Positions 1 to 9,797 of a DNA stretch of 64,000 nt are shown in pieces. The stretch is from Zygaena filipendulae (Eukaryota; Arthropoda; Insecta; Lepidoptera; Zygaenidae), in contig OU015669.1 in assembly GCA_907165275.2 (NCBI GenBank), forward strand, positions 2,068,501-2,132,500. The letters run 5' to 3'. A model generated the notes under the pieces. The model saw nothing but the letters and a program-made list of their open reading frames with translations. It was not told where the DNA came from and searched no databases. A program made the position numbers and the translations under genes. Each line of letters begins with the position of its first letter. The first letter of the stretch is position 1.

Positions 1-5
1 CGAAT

Positions 6-143
6 ATGGAGCAATTTATCGAAGTTGTTAAACAATTTCCTGTGTTATGGTACACACAGTTAAGGACTATCACAATTTAATTAAAAAGGATGTTGTATGG
101 AAACAAATAGTGGAGGAAATAAGTAATCCAGACATACCAGACG
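6..143 (+). pseudogene. MADF-domain gene of Harbinger-A, exon 1 (frameshifted)
   Basis: Starts at ATG 6-8 with MEQFIEVVKQFPVLWY, the typical opening of MADF proteins (short helix, then a conserved W). The frame slips by one base in the ACACAC tract near position 51, after which KDYHNLIKKDVVWKQIVEEI follows in another frame. It ends at a GT donor at 144. Its partner exon lies 17 kb away at 17376. MADF proteins are Myb-like DNA binders; in these Harbingers they stand in the place of the usual Myb/SANT partner protein. The small frameshift makes it a pseudogene unless the sequence is in error. Confidence 0.7.
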
Positions 144-176
144 GTGAGTTTAATTATTTTTTATTTCAAGTTTAAT

Positions 177-685
177 CTAATTTACATTATTAAAATAATT
201 ACAAAATAACTCTCTGACACGAAATGCTTCTCTAGTTGCTCGTAAGTTGTCGTATTGTACCGATCTTAAAGTTTGCTGTTCTTCAATATTGACGGTATTG
301 GCGTTACTAGTTGTCGTTCTTGAAGACATTAAATAATTGTGCAACACAGGTAGTCTTTGTAATGACGTCCACTAGTTCCAATTGACATTCAAATGGTCGA
401 CGAAACACACAAAATCGCGCTGTTAATATGCCGAACGCATTTTCTACTACATTTCGTGCTCTACTGAGACGATAGTTAAAGGTGTTTTTTGCTCTGTTAT
501 CTAAACATGTACTCCGTGGGTACGGCCTCATAAAGTGTTTTTGTAATGGGAATGCTTGATCACCTATAAACACAAAAGGTGTTGGATCGCCATCAGGCGT
601 TAAAGGTTTATGATTGGGCAAGTTTAATTGCCCGTTTTGTAATTTGTGGCCAAATGCACTATCTGCAAAAATACCTCCGTCGCTA
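177..685 (-). pseudogene. HARBI1 transposase of Harbinger-A, C-terminal segment
   Basis: Reads from SDGGIFADSAFG through the motifs FVFIGDQAFPL, KHFMRPYPR, FNYRLSRARNVVENAFGIL to a stop at 177-179. The E in VENAFG is the third acidic residue of the IS5/Harbinger DDE triad. A one-base loss in the codon stretch for CVLHN (about 340) shifts the frame. The upstream part of the same exon resumes at 7205 after Harbinger-B. The stop lies only 34 bp from the MADF exon 1 donor, so the 3' UTR must be antisense to MADF exon 1. Confidence 0.85.
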
Positions 686-1156
686 GCCGGGGTGACACGA
701 GGCTAGTAAATCAAGCTAGTGAGCCAAGCTAGTGCTGCCAAGCTAGTAAGCTAGTGACACTAGCTTCGTGTAGACGGAACTAGCTTCGTTTACAAGCTAG
801 TAAGCTAGTGTGGAAGCTAGCAAGCTAGTGCCTCAAGCCAGGATAGTTTAATAGCTTGGGGTTCTATTTTTCAAGCTAGTAGGCGCCCCCCACCACCCGT
901 TTTACTATCCTGGCTTCGTTACTAGCTTCGTGTCAACCGCGAAGCTAGCGAACCTAAGCTAGTGTGCAGTCGGAGAGCGTGGTGAGAGCAAATACTATAT
1001 AAACTCTACCGAGTTAATACGCACAGCTTCGGAACAATTCGGGCAGGAAAGCGACACTAGCGCTGTTAGCGGCAGGAGGTGAACGATTTCATAACTTTGT
1101 GAACTGTGTTCCCGTGTTGACTCCAAAAATTTTGTTTTTATCGAAAATAGTTACTT

Positions 1157-4080
1157 ATGACTGATAAAATGTCTCAAAAAACTTATTCATATGCTCGTGG
1201 CGCAGTCTGTGCTGTATATGGATGTAACAATTATAAATTGGGAAAAGGATCTCAGTCATTTTTCAGAATGCCGAGAGATTTAGAGAGGTTAGTTTTTTGC
1301 TTGGTTATATTTTTGTTCTTCAAGACATGTTGTGTATTTTTGTTTAATAAATTAACTAAAACCGTTTTGTGATTCATTTTTAGATTGAAAAAATGGATCG
1401 TGGCTTGTAAACGAAGCGATTTAGATAGTTTGCTGAAAGCAAAAGATGCCGACTACTTTTATAAAAATTACGTAATTTGTTCGGATCATTTTGAATTAGA
1501 ATGCTTCAGAAATAAGGAGCTATACAGTCAGGGGTGAGTTTGATAATGCTGGAATATGCGATTACCTCATCATTATCTTTATTACTGTACCTAACACAAC
1601 AGAGGACTAAGTATTTACTTACCTATATTTTCTGTTTCAGACTATGGCCAAATTCAATACCAACATTAAATTTGTATAATGTTAACAAAGAACCTCTTAA
1701 AAGAAAGAGTCGATGTGAAGAAAATTTTGTAGAATGTGCAATAAGGTAATGTATTATTAGTAAAAATCATCATACTCATAATTAATTTATTCTCAGCCAT
1801 ATTTCATTCGGTGCTGGATGTAGGCCTCCTCATGCATGCTTTTCTGCTAGTTCACTTTTCATCCTCATCCTGCTACATTTTACTTTAAAACCTATATGTA
1901 TTTTGTTTTGTTGCAGTTCAAAGAAAATTAAGTTAAATTTAGATACAGAGAAGAAGGAAAATGAAGCCCCTTGCACTGTTAGCAGCCTACAAGAGGAAAA
2001 TCTTAAGTTGCGCCAAATTATACAGGATTATAAAAAGAAACTAAATAATAAGTGTAGTGTCTTGTCAAAATATAAAAAGAAGTGCTCACTTTTAAAACAA
2101 AAGGTAATGCAATCTGAACGTACCAGCTCTGTTACCCAACCTAGTAAGATGACTGATGTTTGTGAACAGTTCATAAGATCCCAAGAAAAATTAAGTAGTA
2201 AACATAAATTAGGGAGACGGTATGAAACATCTGATAAAGAGTTTGCATTAGCTCTTTATTACTGTTCCACTAAATCGTATACATTATTACAAAAGTATTT
2301 CTGTTTGCCAAGTTTAAGTTCACTTCGCAGTTGGTTAAATAATTTGCATGTGAACTGTGGTTTAAACAGTACAGTTTTACAGTTATTAAAAACTAAGGCC
2401 AAAAAATTAACCAATAAAGAAAAAGTTATTTCTTTAGTTTTTGATGAAATGTCCTTAAGGGAAATTTTGAATTATGATGCACGGAGGGATGTATTTGAAG
2501 GTTTTCAAGATTTTGGTGTAGATGGTCTTGAAAACATACAGTTATGTAATCAGGCAATGGTTTTTATGATAAAGGGTATATACATAGATTTTAAACAAGT
2601 TGTAGGTTATTTTTTAAGTAAGGATGCCATGCCTGGTGATATATTACATAAGTTATTTTTAGACATAATTGAGAAGATATTTGACACTGGTTTCATTGTC
2701 AAATCAATCGTTTGTGATCTGGGTTCAAATAATGTAAAATTGAGAAGACTTCTTTCAGTTTCAATAAGTGAACCCTATATTGTTTCCAGAGGTCATAAAA
2801 TTTATTTCTTTTATGATTCTCCACATTTGCTCAAATGTACTAGAAATAACTTTAAAAATTTCAATTTTCAATATAATAATACAATGGCGTCATGGTCCCA
2901 TGTTGAAGATTTTTATAAGATTGATTCTCAACAGATACCAAGAATGGCGCCTAAATTAATTAAAAAGTGCATTACGCTTCCTCCATTTAGTCCAATGAGA
3001 GTATGTTTGGCTACCAGAGTATTTAGCCATTCAGTAAATGTTGGAATACTCTGTAATGTTACATTAGGAAATTTGCCAGCAAGTGCAACACATACAGCTG
3101 ATTTTATAGAAAAAATAGACACCCTCTTTGATGTATTCAATTCATGTAGATATAAAGAATGTAAAAAATATAGACGTCCAATTTCCATTAATTCTGATCA
3201 TATCAATAAATTAAATGAGTTGTGTGCCTTTTTGAAAGATTTGGTTGTTTTAAATAAAAGAAAAGTTAACCCCTTGTGTATAAATGGTTGGATTTCAAAT
3301 ATTACTGCAATAAAAATGATGTGGGAAGATTTGAAATCCAATTATGATTTTAAATTTTTATTTACACGTAGGCTTACACAGGACTGCATTGAGAATTTAT
3401 TTTCTATAATTAGATATAAGGGTGGCAATAACGTCACTCCTGACTGCACAAAGTTTAGGTGCAGTTTGAGATCTGTTATGGTAAATCAATTGCTACAGCC
3501 TTCATCTGATAGCAACAGTGAAATCGATGCTTGTGAATTCTTACTGCAAAAAGATTTAATTTTGCAGAAAGACATAAGTCTTCCAATCGTACAAGTAAAC
3601 AAAGTATATGCAGATAATGAAATCATACAGTACCCTCCCAATATGTCTAAAAAAAATTCTGAATATTATGTATTAGGTTGGGTATGCAGTCAATTATTAC
3701 ATGATGATTGCAGAAATTTATTGTGTAGCCTATACAATGATTATAGTATAGAAAACACACAAATAGAGCTAAAGAAATATGACAATTCTTCAAGGCTTTT
3801 TTTCCCCAATGAAAATGCTAAAAGAATGTCAGATATCATTAACATAGTTTTTAAAGATAATATAGACAATTATATAAAAAAATCTGTAAATAATGTTAAG
3901 GGTAGGTTATGTTCTAATGTAAACACAGAAGCCATGTTAATATGTAAGGATTGCGTTAAATTGTTTCTAGATAAGTATTTCAATGTGTTAATTAAGGCAT
4001 ATGTAAATAGAATAAACGACTCGAAAGAAAATAAAATAAAGTCCAGAAATATAAAATTAAAGAAAATTACTCATTCATAA
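1157..4080 (+). CDS. THAP-domain P-element transposase, 4 exons, 849 aa
   Basis: Exons 1157-1287, 1384-1533, 1641-1745 and 1917-4080 have GT..AG borders and phases that fit throughout (2550 nt, 850 codons with stop). The N-terminus is a C2CH THAP zinc finger: CAVYGC in exon 1, CSDHF in exon 2, then an AVPTL-like box (NSIPTLNL). A lysine-rich coiled coil follows (LQEENLKLRQIIQDYKKKL). The RNase H-fold core shows VFDEMSL and IVCDLGSNN (acidic catalytic positions), YDSPHLLKC, ATRVFSHSV, and DCIENLFSIIRYKGG near the end, as in Drosophila P transposase and THAP9. Length and domain order are normal for the family. Two methionines (1157, 1169) could start it. I see no break, so function is plausible but inferred. 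The exon 4 frame continues open into the intron upstream (1903). Confidence 0.92.
1797..1870. repeat. SINE-like fragment in intron 3 of P element 1
   Basis: GGTGCTGGATGTAGGCCTCC matches a short module that also occurs at 15570-15600 inside P element 2 (CTGCTGGACGTAGGCCTCCC). The module is a widespread scrap of a lepidopteran retroposon. Ends are not resolved. Confidence 0.5.
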
Positions 4081-4321
4081 TTAATTGATCTTTTATTTAT
4101 ACATTAAATACCCGTTAATGTAAGAAATAAGGTACTTTATACGAATACTTTATAAAGTAGTATTTGGTATAGACGACCAACAAACAAAATGATCACTTCA
4201 TGCCAACAGATGGCGCTCTTTCGGACTTGCCAAGTCAAAGTATGACAAACGTCAAGAGCTGTGCGTATTAACTCGGTAGAGTTTATATAGTATTTGGTGA
4301 GAGTGCGTGCAATTTGTTAAA

Positions 4322-6218
4322 ATGCCGAAATTAGCGGACGAAATTAATTTAAAATTCGTTCAATTGTACAGAGAAGAGGAATGTTTGTGGAATGCAAGTA
4401 TTCCATCTTACAAGGACAAGCAAATGCGAGACTCGTCACTAGAAAAAATACGCGACATACTAAATAAAGATAGAATAGAAATGTCGATAAAAGAGATTAA
4501 AAATAAAATTAAAAATCTAAGAGCTACATATTGTCAAGAATTACCAAAGATAGAAAAATCTGAGAGGTCTGGAGCAGGAACTGCAGAAGTCTATAAGCCA
4601 AAAATTATTTGGTTTGAGGAAATGCATAATTTCATAAAAAAGGTGCCAATGAAGAGAAAAACTTCGGTAAGTTAATTTAATATTATTTACTCTTTACAAT
4701 TATTTACCTTAAAAGTACTTATTGAAATATTAATAATTGTCGGCATTTTTAATTTTTCTTGTAGTTTTGTCTGAATTAACGAATCATTCTTGCTTGCCAT
4801 GGTACTGCTCCATCATTGTTGAAATATCTCTTAAATTTCTCCCTTTTTTCGATAGCTGACAGAGAAGAGTGGTTATTTCCCTGTCGACTGATACTGGGTA
4901 AACATAAATTTTCCATTCTCCATGAACCGGGAATAATGTTTCCCGCTTCAATGTCTTCTTGGTCGACATCACTACTAATGCAATAAGTGCTTTTTTGCTC
5001 TTTTCGTAACCAATTATGCAGAGCACATGATGCTAGTACAATTTTGTCTACTGTTTTTACGTCAACTGCGATTGGTCTTTGATAAACACGAAATCGGCTT
5101 GCCAATATGCCAAAGGCATTTTCTACAGTTCTTCTGGCTCTACTTAGCCGGTAGTTGTATACTTTTTCTTCATGTGTTAAATTGTCACCTGGGTACGGTT
5201 TCATAATATACGATTTTAATGGGAATGCAGCATCCGCCAAAATTACTCCGCCTTGTGGTATAAGGTTATTTTCTAGTTGATTATATATGGAGCAATTCCT
5301 AAAAACACTTCCATCAGATGCCATTCCACAGGCGCCGACGTCAATATAAATGAAATTATAATCGTAATCAACAATAGCCATAAGAACAATACTGAATGTT
5401 TTTTTGTAATTAAAAAACAAACTTCCACTGTTGCCAGGAGCTATGATTTGAACATGCTTCCCGTCGACGGCGCCATAACACGCTGGAAAGTTCCATTTCA
5501 CTCTGAAACCATTTTCTATAGCTGCCCATTCTTCAGTTGTAGTTGGAATCTGTAACAATATTTTTAACAAATTTTTTATTTTCAGAACAATCAAGATTCT
5601 CCAAACAATAATAAAGATGACAACAGTGCAAGCAACAGTCAGTCATTAGAACCACCCGTAGCAGAAAATCTGTCAGAAAAGACAGTTGAAATGTCTCAAC
5701 CTGCAAGCGAAATGTCGTCTATTCAAGATAAAACTTCTAAATTTATTTCCCCCGGAAGTAACATTCCGCAATTTAAGAAACGGAAGGTTTCGCAAGTGAG
5801 TTCATTGATAAATGAAATTAAGGTGATTAAGGAGGATTTAAACAGTTCACGAGATTTTCAGGAACCAGAGCTGGATGAACATGAGATATTTGCAAAATAT
5901 GTAGCAAGTCAGTTGAAAAAGCTTTCACCCGGACAGGCCATTTTAGCTAGGGATCAGATCAACGCAACACTATCCCGCTGTTGGATGTATGATTTAAACT
6001 TCGGAAATACTACATTTTCGTACCAGTCACCTATCAATTCTTGGAATATGTCAACCACATTTTCTTACAATAGTTCTGCAGCAAGTCCACTCTACACTAA
6101 TCCACCATCACAACTACAACAGACTGAGCAACGGGATGAACCCATCATCCATCCGCCACCACAGCAAGAGTTGGAGCAAGATGAAGATCCCATCTATCAA
6201 GCATTTCAAAATGCTTGA
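4322..6218 (+). CDS. MADF-BESS protein of Harbinger-B, 2 exons, 325 aa
   Basis: Exons 4322-4666 and 5586-6218; 978 nt in phase 0, open throughout. Exon 1 holds a whole MADF domain (residues about 5-105: FVQLYREEECLWNASIPSYK, then IKNKIKNLRATYCQEL). Exon 2 is a low-complexity linker followed by a BESS-like helix (EIFAKYVASQLKKLSPGQAILARDQI). MADF binds DNA and BESS mediates protein contacts; in Harbinger elements a Myb-like partner brings transposase to the nucleus and to the ends, which is the role inferred here. Its 919-bp intron contains the main transposase exon on the other strand. P element 1 lies 27 bp upstream of the start codon and must have displaced the promoter. Confidence 0.85.
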
Positions 6219-6754
6219 TACATTTCTCGCCATTTATGTAGCGTAAACGTACATTTTGTCGTCATTTATGATTTCTCATTTTGTAATTTAGAATTTAATC
6301 TCGCCATTTATGTAAGCGTAAAAGTACCTACTTTAATTTGAAATAAATAAAATTCTACATACCTGTATATCTTTCTTTAATGCCTTATAAATTTCACTGC
6401 AAACTTCTGGTATGAATCTAGATATAGTAGATCTTGAAACACGATACATGTGACTTAACTTCCTGTAATTGACACCAGATGATAGAAAATCTAGAGTTAT
6501 TTCCAATTTTATTTTAGCCGGTATGGCTTCTCTCATATTAGTATTTAATTTTTGTATTTGTGGTCCCACTAGATTCAGTAAAGTTCTTTTAAAAGTAATG
6601 CAGATGCTCCATGACTATGTCTTCTTAAGATCCAGGGTCTTGTCCAAGTACGCTTTTCTTCTAGCAGAGCTAATATTTCATCTAGCGCATGTTGACACAA
6701 CTTCCGAATTAACTTTCTTAGTAGAATTGCTTTTCTCTTACGCACACTGTTCAT
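4776..6754 (-). pseudogene. HARBI1-type transposase of Harbinger-B (N-terminal deletion)
   Basis: Exon 1 runs from ATG 6754 to 6363, exon 2 from 5549 to 4776 (stop); the junction ...KKDIQ/IPTTTEEW is in phase. Exon 2 shows CYGAVDGKHVQI (first D), VILADAAFPLKSYIMKPYPG (second D) and SRARRTVENAFGILASRF (E), so the catalytic triad is present. Exon 1 has the helix-turn-helix part (VNYRKLSHMYRVSRSTISRF). Around 6580-6590 the sequence jumps from SALLLKEL to LLNLVGPQ, losing roughly 20 residues seen in sister copies and shifting the frame. MADF exon 2 lies within its intron. Confidence 0.82.
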
Positions 6755-7182
6755 TTTTACGTATACGTGTTATCAGGTTAAGCACAACTCACTACTGACT
6801 TGACTAGCTTGAAATTTCCTAGCTTCGTGTAGACAGCACTAGCTTGGTTACAATCCAGGCTAGTAGGTAAGCTAGAAACCAAGCTAGTGACCCCTTACTA
6901 GCTTACTATCCTAGCTTCAAAATACTAACCTCGTGTCACCCGGGCTTAACTTTCTTAGTAGAATTGCTTTTCTCTTACGCACACTGTTCATTTTTACGTA
7001 TACGTGTTATCAGGTTAAGCACAACTCACTACTGACTTGACTAGCTTGAAATTTCCTAGCTTCGTGTAGACAGCACTAGCTTGGTTACAATCCAGGCTAG
7101 TAGGTAAGCTAGAAACCAAGCTAGTGACCCCTTACTAGCTTACTATCCTAGCTTCAAAATACTAACCTCGTGTCACCCGGGC
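6709..7182. repeat. 237-bp tandem duplication of the right end of Harbinger-B
   Basis: 6709-6945 and 6946-7182 are near-perfect direct copies, each running from TTAACTTTCTTAG through the transposase start region to the terminal ...TGTCACCCGGGC. Each unit begins with TTAA, and the host repeat TTAA also follows the second unit, so the duplication probably arose at this microhomology. It gives the element two nested right termini. Confidence 0.93.
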
Positions 7183-7185
7183 TTA

Positions 7186-7213
7186 AATCGGCCCATTGAA
7201 CCAACGTCTATTA
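7186..7213 (-). pseudogene. HARBI1 transposase of Harbinger-A, 28-bp segment between two insertions
   Basis: On the minus strand this short piece encodes the IDVGSMGRF stretch that sits just before SDGG in the family. It is the only remnant of Harbinger-A between Harbinger-B and P element 2, and it proves that the pieces at 177-685 and 16989-17325 were one exon. Confidence 0.85.
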
Positions 7214-8142
7214 CAGAGTCATTTCAGTGCCTACATTTCTATTTTGTATGGAGAATTTTCATTTCATCTTTGCTCGAGAGATGGCGTTGATTATTTAACT
7301 GACGTTGCAATACTAGCTCTTTACATGAATCACAAATTATTTTTAATGTATTTTTAGTCATATTTGTCAACTTATCATAAATAATTAAATAAAAACGAAT
7401 TTGTATGAAATAGAAAGTTTTTAAAATTAAATATTATAATAGCAACATTATGAAAAAAATGTTCGTTCGTAAGTTTCATTTTACGCAGGTGAAGTAAGAA
7501 TTAAAAGAACTATTTTATTTTCTATTAGTTCAAATATGTCTTTTGCTTTATTTTTAAATGAAATTTAAGATACCTTGGTTGATTTTATTGTCAAGTTTCA
7601 GTATTTTTCCTTGGTCTTTTTATCATAAAAGCTATTTATAGTAAGTAATGGAACGTTGACTTTCAGTTACATATGGGGCCTGACTACCATCTCTTTAGCA
7701 GTGTTATTTTAATCTTATTGCGAAATTTCTGCAGTTGCAAATCTGAACTTTGCACACTATGTGTAAAGTCAAAATTGCAATGGACCTAATTTCGATATAA
7801 GGCCTAAAGTAGGACTGTTAATGTGATGATAGTACGGGAGAAGGCCTGGCCTGGTCTACTTGAAACTGGCTAAATGCATTATATGCGAGAGTCCATAAAA
7901 AAGAAAAACACTTTTTGTACAGTCAACGTCTATAGGGATTGCAACATCGATCGTTCTGAAAAACACCGCTGTTTTAAAACATCGATGTTTTGATGAAAAA
8001 CATCGATTTGCAAAAACATCGTTAATAAAAGCGATACATCGATGTTTTTGCCGATGTTTTATGTTTTTAGCCTAGCATACTATAGGTATGAAAACGTCCG
8101 TAAACATTTATTATTAATAAAGTACTGAGATACAATATTATA

Positions 8143-9025
8143 ATACAGTAGAGCCTCGATAATCCGTACTCAGGCTAATCCGAACGTCGCTATAATCCGA
8201 ACTGCATACCCCACCCCACTTCCTCGCCTTCGCCTCGCTGCTATGTTGTTTATTAATTAGTCTGCAGTTACGACTGCCACGTTGCGCGTCCATTCCACGT
8301 TTTTCTGCTCTGTACTCGTGCGCGGCGTGTTTTTTGAGGTTATAAAGATGGTTCCAACACCAAAACGCAAACATAAAACTTTGACTATAGCCGAAAAGTG
8401 CACTATACTAGACAGTTTAAAGGACGGAGTGTCGGCCACTTCTCTTGCTTGTAAGTATGGCGTTGGAAAATCAACAATTACAGACCTCAAGAAAAATGAG
8501 CAAAAATTGAGATCTTTTATAGCTAAAACTGAGAAAGGACCAGGGTTCAGAAAAACTCTAAAATTACCAGAGAATCCAGTGCTAGAAGAAGCACTGTTCA
8601 CATGGTTTTTAGAACAAAGACGACGCCACATTCCATTGTCTGGTGAGGTCGTAATGGAAAAAGCGAGATTCTTCCATAAAAAACTAACAGGTTCGGATTT
8701 TTCTGCAAGTAGAGGATGGCTTGATAATTTTAAAAAACGTCATGGCATACGTCAGCTGAAAGTGTCAGGTGAGAAAGTCTCTAGCAATACGGAAGCTGTT
8801 CAACCATTCCAAGAAAAATTCCTAAACGAGATAAAAGAAAAGAACCTTTGCCCTGAACAAATTTACAATGCCGACGAATCAGGATTGTTTTGGAAGGTTC
8901 TGCCGGACAAAACTTTAGCCTCTTCTGCTGAAACTAGCGCTCCTGGGTCGAAAGTGTCTAAAGAGCGAATAACTTTTATGCCTTGCGCAAACTCTACAGG
9001 CTCTACTGTATATCTGTTGCAAACT
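8143..9025 (+). pseudogene. pogo/Tigger element remnant with jerky-like transposase, 3' truncated
   Basis: CAGTAGAGCCTCGATAATCC at 8144 is a Tigger-type terminus after TA. The ORF from ATG 8348 encodes a CENP-B-like pair of helix-turn-helix domains (KTLTIAEKCTILDSLKDG; ACKYGVGKSTITDLKKN; then FSASRGWLDNFKKRHGIRQL) and the start of the DDE domain with YNADESGLFWKVLPDKTL, whose D is the first catalytic residue. Homology stops near FMPCANSTGS at about 9005, where a foldback element follows. About half of the DDE domain and the right terminus are missing. Confidence 0.82.
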
Positions 9026-9044
9026 CTTTGCCAGAACAGTATTA

Positions 9045-9212
9045 GCCCGGGTACAAGTTTTTTCCGAGTCTCGTCGTTCGTTATTGAATCTTTTTTTTGT
9101 ATTTAGAATGAACAACGCCATCTATCCAGCGTTGTTCATTCTCCATAAAAAAAAAAAAAAAAATGATTCGATATCGAACGACGAGACTCGGAAAAAACTT
9201 GTGCTCAGGGTA
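9045..9212. repeat. Foldback (hairpin) element replacing the 3' half of the pogo gene
   Basis: Arm 9054-9090 (ACAAGTTTTTTCCGAGTCTC...) pairs with 9164-9202 (...GAGACTCGGAAAAAACTTGT) over nearly 40 bp. Inside is a second perfect hairpin at 9108-9143: GAATGAACAACGC, a 10-bp loop, GCGTTGTTCATTC, followed by a run of 17 A. No gene. Type unknown. Confidence 0.75.
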
Positions 9213-9318
9213 CAGAAAAGGCCGTCTGTAATTTATTCTTCATTTTTTTTCTCAAACATCACTAAAATTTATTGAAAGCTATACAATATACATTAGAAAA
9301 ACAGACACCGATATAATA

Positions 9319-9519
9319 TCTTATATATAAAATTCTCATGTCACAAAATGTTCGTTCCCATACTCCTCCGAAACGGCTTGAACGATTCTTATGAAATTTT
9401 TTATGCATATTCAGTAAGACTGAGAATCGGCTACTATCTATATTTCAAACTACTAAGTGATAAGGGGTGGCCACCCCTAAGATTTTCTATGGCAAAAAAA
9501 CGTTTGCCGGGTCAGCTAG
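9319..9519 (+). mobile_element. Non-autonomous Helitron-like element
   Basis: Starts TCTTATATATAAAATTCTC and ends GGTCAGCTAG, lying exactly between A (9318) and T (9520), the Helitron target rule. The middle (CGAAACGGCTTGAACGATTC, then CTATGGCAAAAAAACG) is a common lepidopteran repeat of this kind. Confidence 0.72.
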
Positions 9520-9797
9520 TACTATATATATGTTACAGCCAAAGTGATAAATCCAGATATTATAAATATGATATCCAGCCATTCATAATGTCTGCCCAAT
9601 TTGGTGATGTGATAAATGACACAGAATTAATCACATTAACCAGCTATTATGTATAATATCTTCGACGACTTGGATAATGTAATAAATCAAGTATAGGTAA
9701 AATTGGAATTAGTAGGAAGTATTGCGTAGGATAAAATCTTAAATTTTGTTGATATTTTATGTTTTCTTGTTAACCGATCCAATAAAGGAGGAGATTT

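Larger units (their letters stand above)
989..4295 (+). mobile_element. P element 1 (P-superfamily DNA transposon), complete
   Basis: Terminal inverted repeats of about 40 bp match perfectly: CAAATACTATATAAACTC... at 989-1028 and its complement at 4257-4296. An 8-bp direct repeat GGTGAGAG flanks the element (981-988 and 4296-4303; the last G is shared by terminus and repeat, so the exact right border is ambiguous by one base). 8-bp duplications and CA-initial termini are P-superfamily hallmarks. It sits in the 5' region of the MADF gene of Harbinger-B. The four-exon gene inside is fully open, so this copy may be autonomous. Confidence 0.92.
686..7182. mobile_element. Harbinger-B, nested in Harbinger-A and carrying P element 1
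   Basis: Terminal inverted repeats begin GCCGGGGTGACACGAGGCTA at 686 and end with the complement ...CCTCGTGTCACCCGGGC at 7182. The flanks are CTA (683-685) and TTA (7183-7185), a 3-bp Harbinger target repeat with one change. Excising the element joins MGRF to SDGG of the host transposase in frame. The inner terminal regions are rich in AAGCTAGT/ACTAGCTT motifs (690-960, 6800-6945). Genes: MADF-BESS (+) and HARBI1 (-), interlocked. The right 237 bp is duplicated in tandem. The MADF gene is open; the transposase N-terminus is damaged. Confidence 0.88.

Noticed and set aside
2928..3188. Minus-strand ORF inside the P element 1 transposase exon
   Set aside because: Shadow of the plus-strand transposase frame, which has recognisable motifs throughout.
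7214..7240. Proper terminal inverted repeat of P element 2
   Set aside because: Both ends begin with CA and the 8-bp repeat is exact, but the next 20 bases of the two ends do not match. I report the borders from the target repeat and host frame only, not from terminal repeats.
8138..8374. Minus-strand ORFs upstream of and over the pogo gene start
   Set aside because: Antisense shadows of the pogo terminus and first codons.
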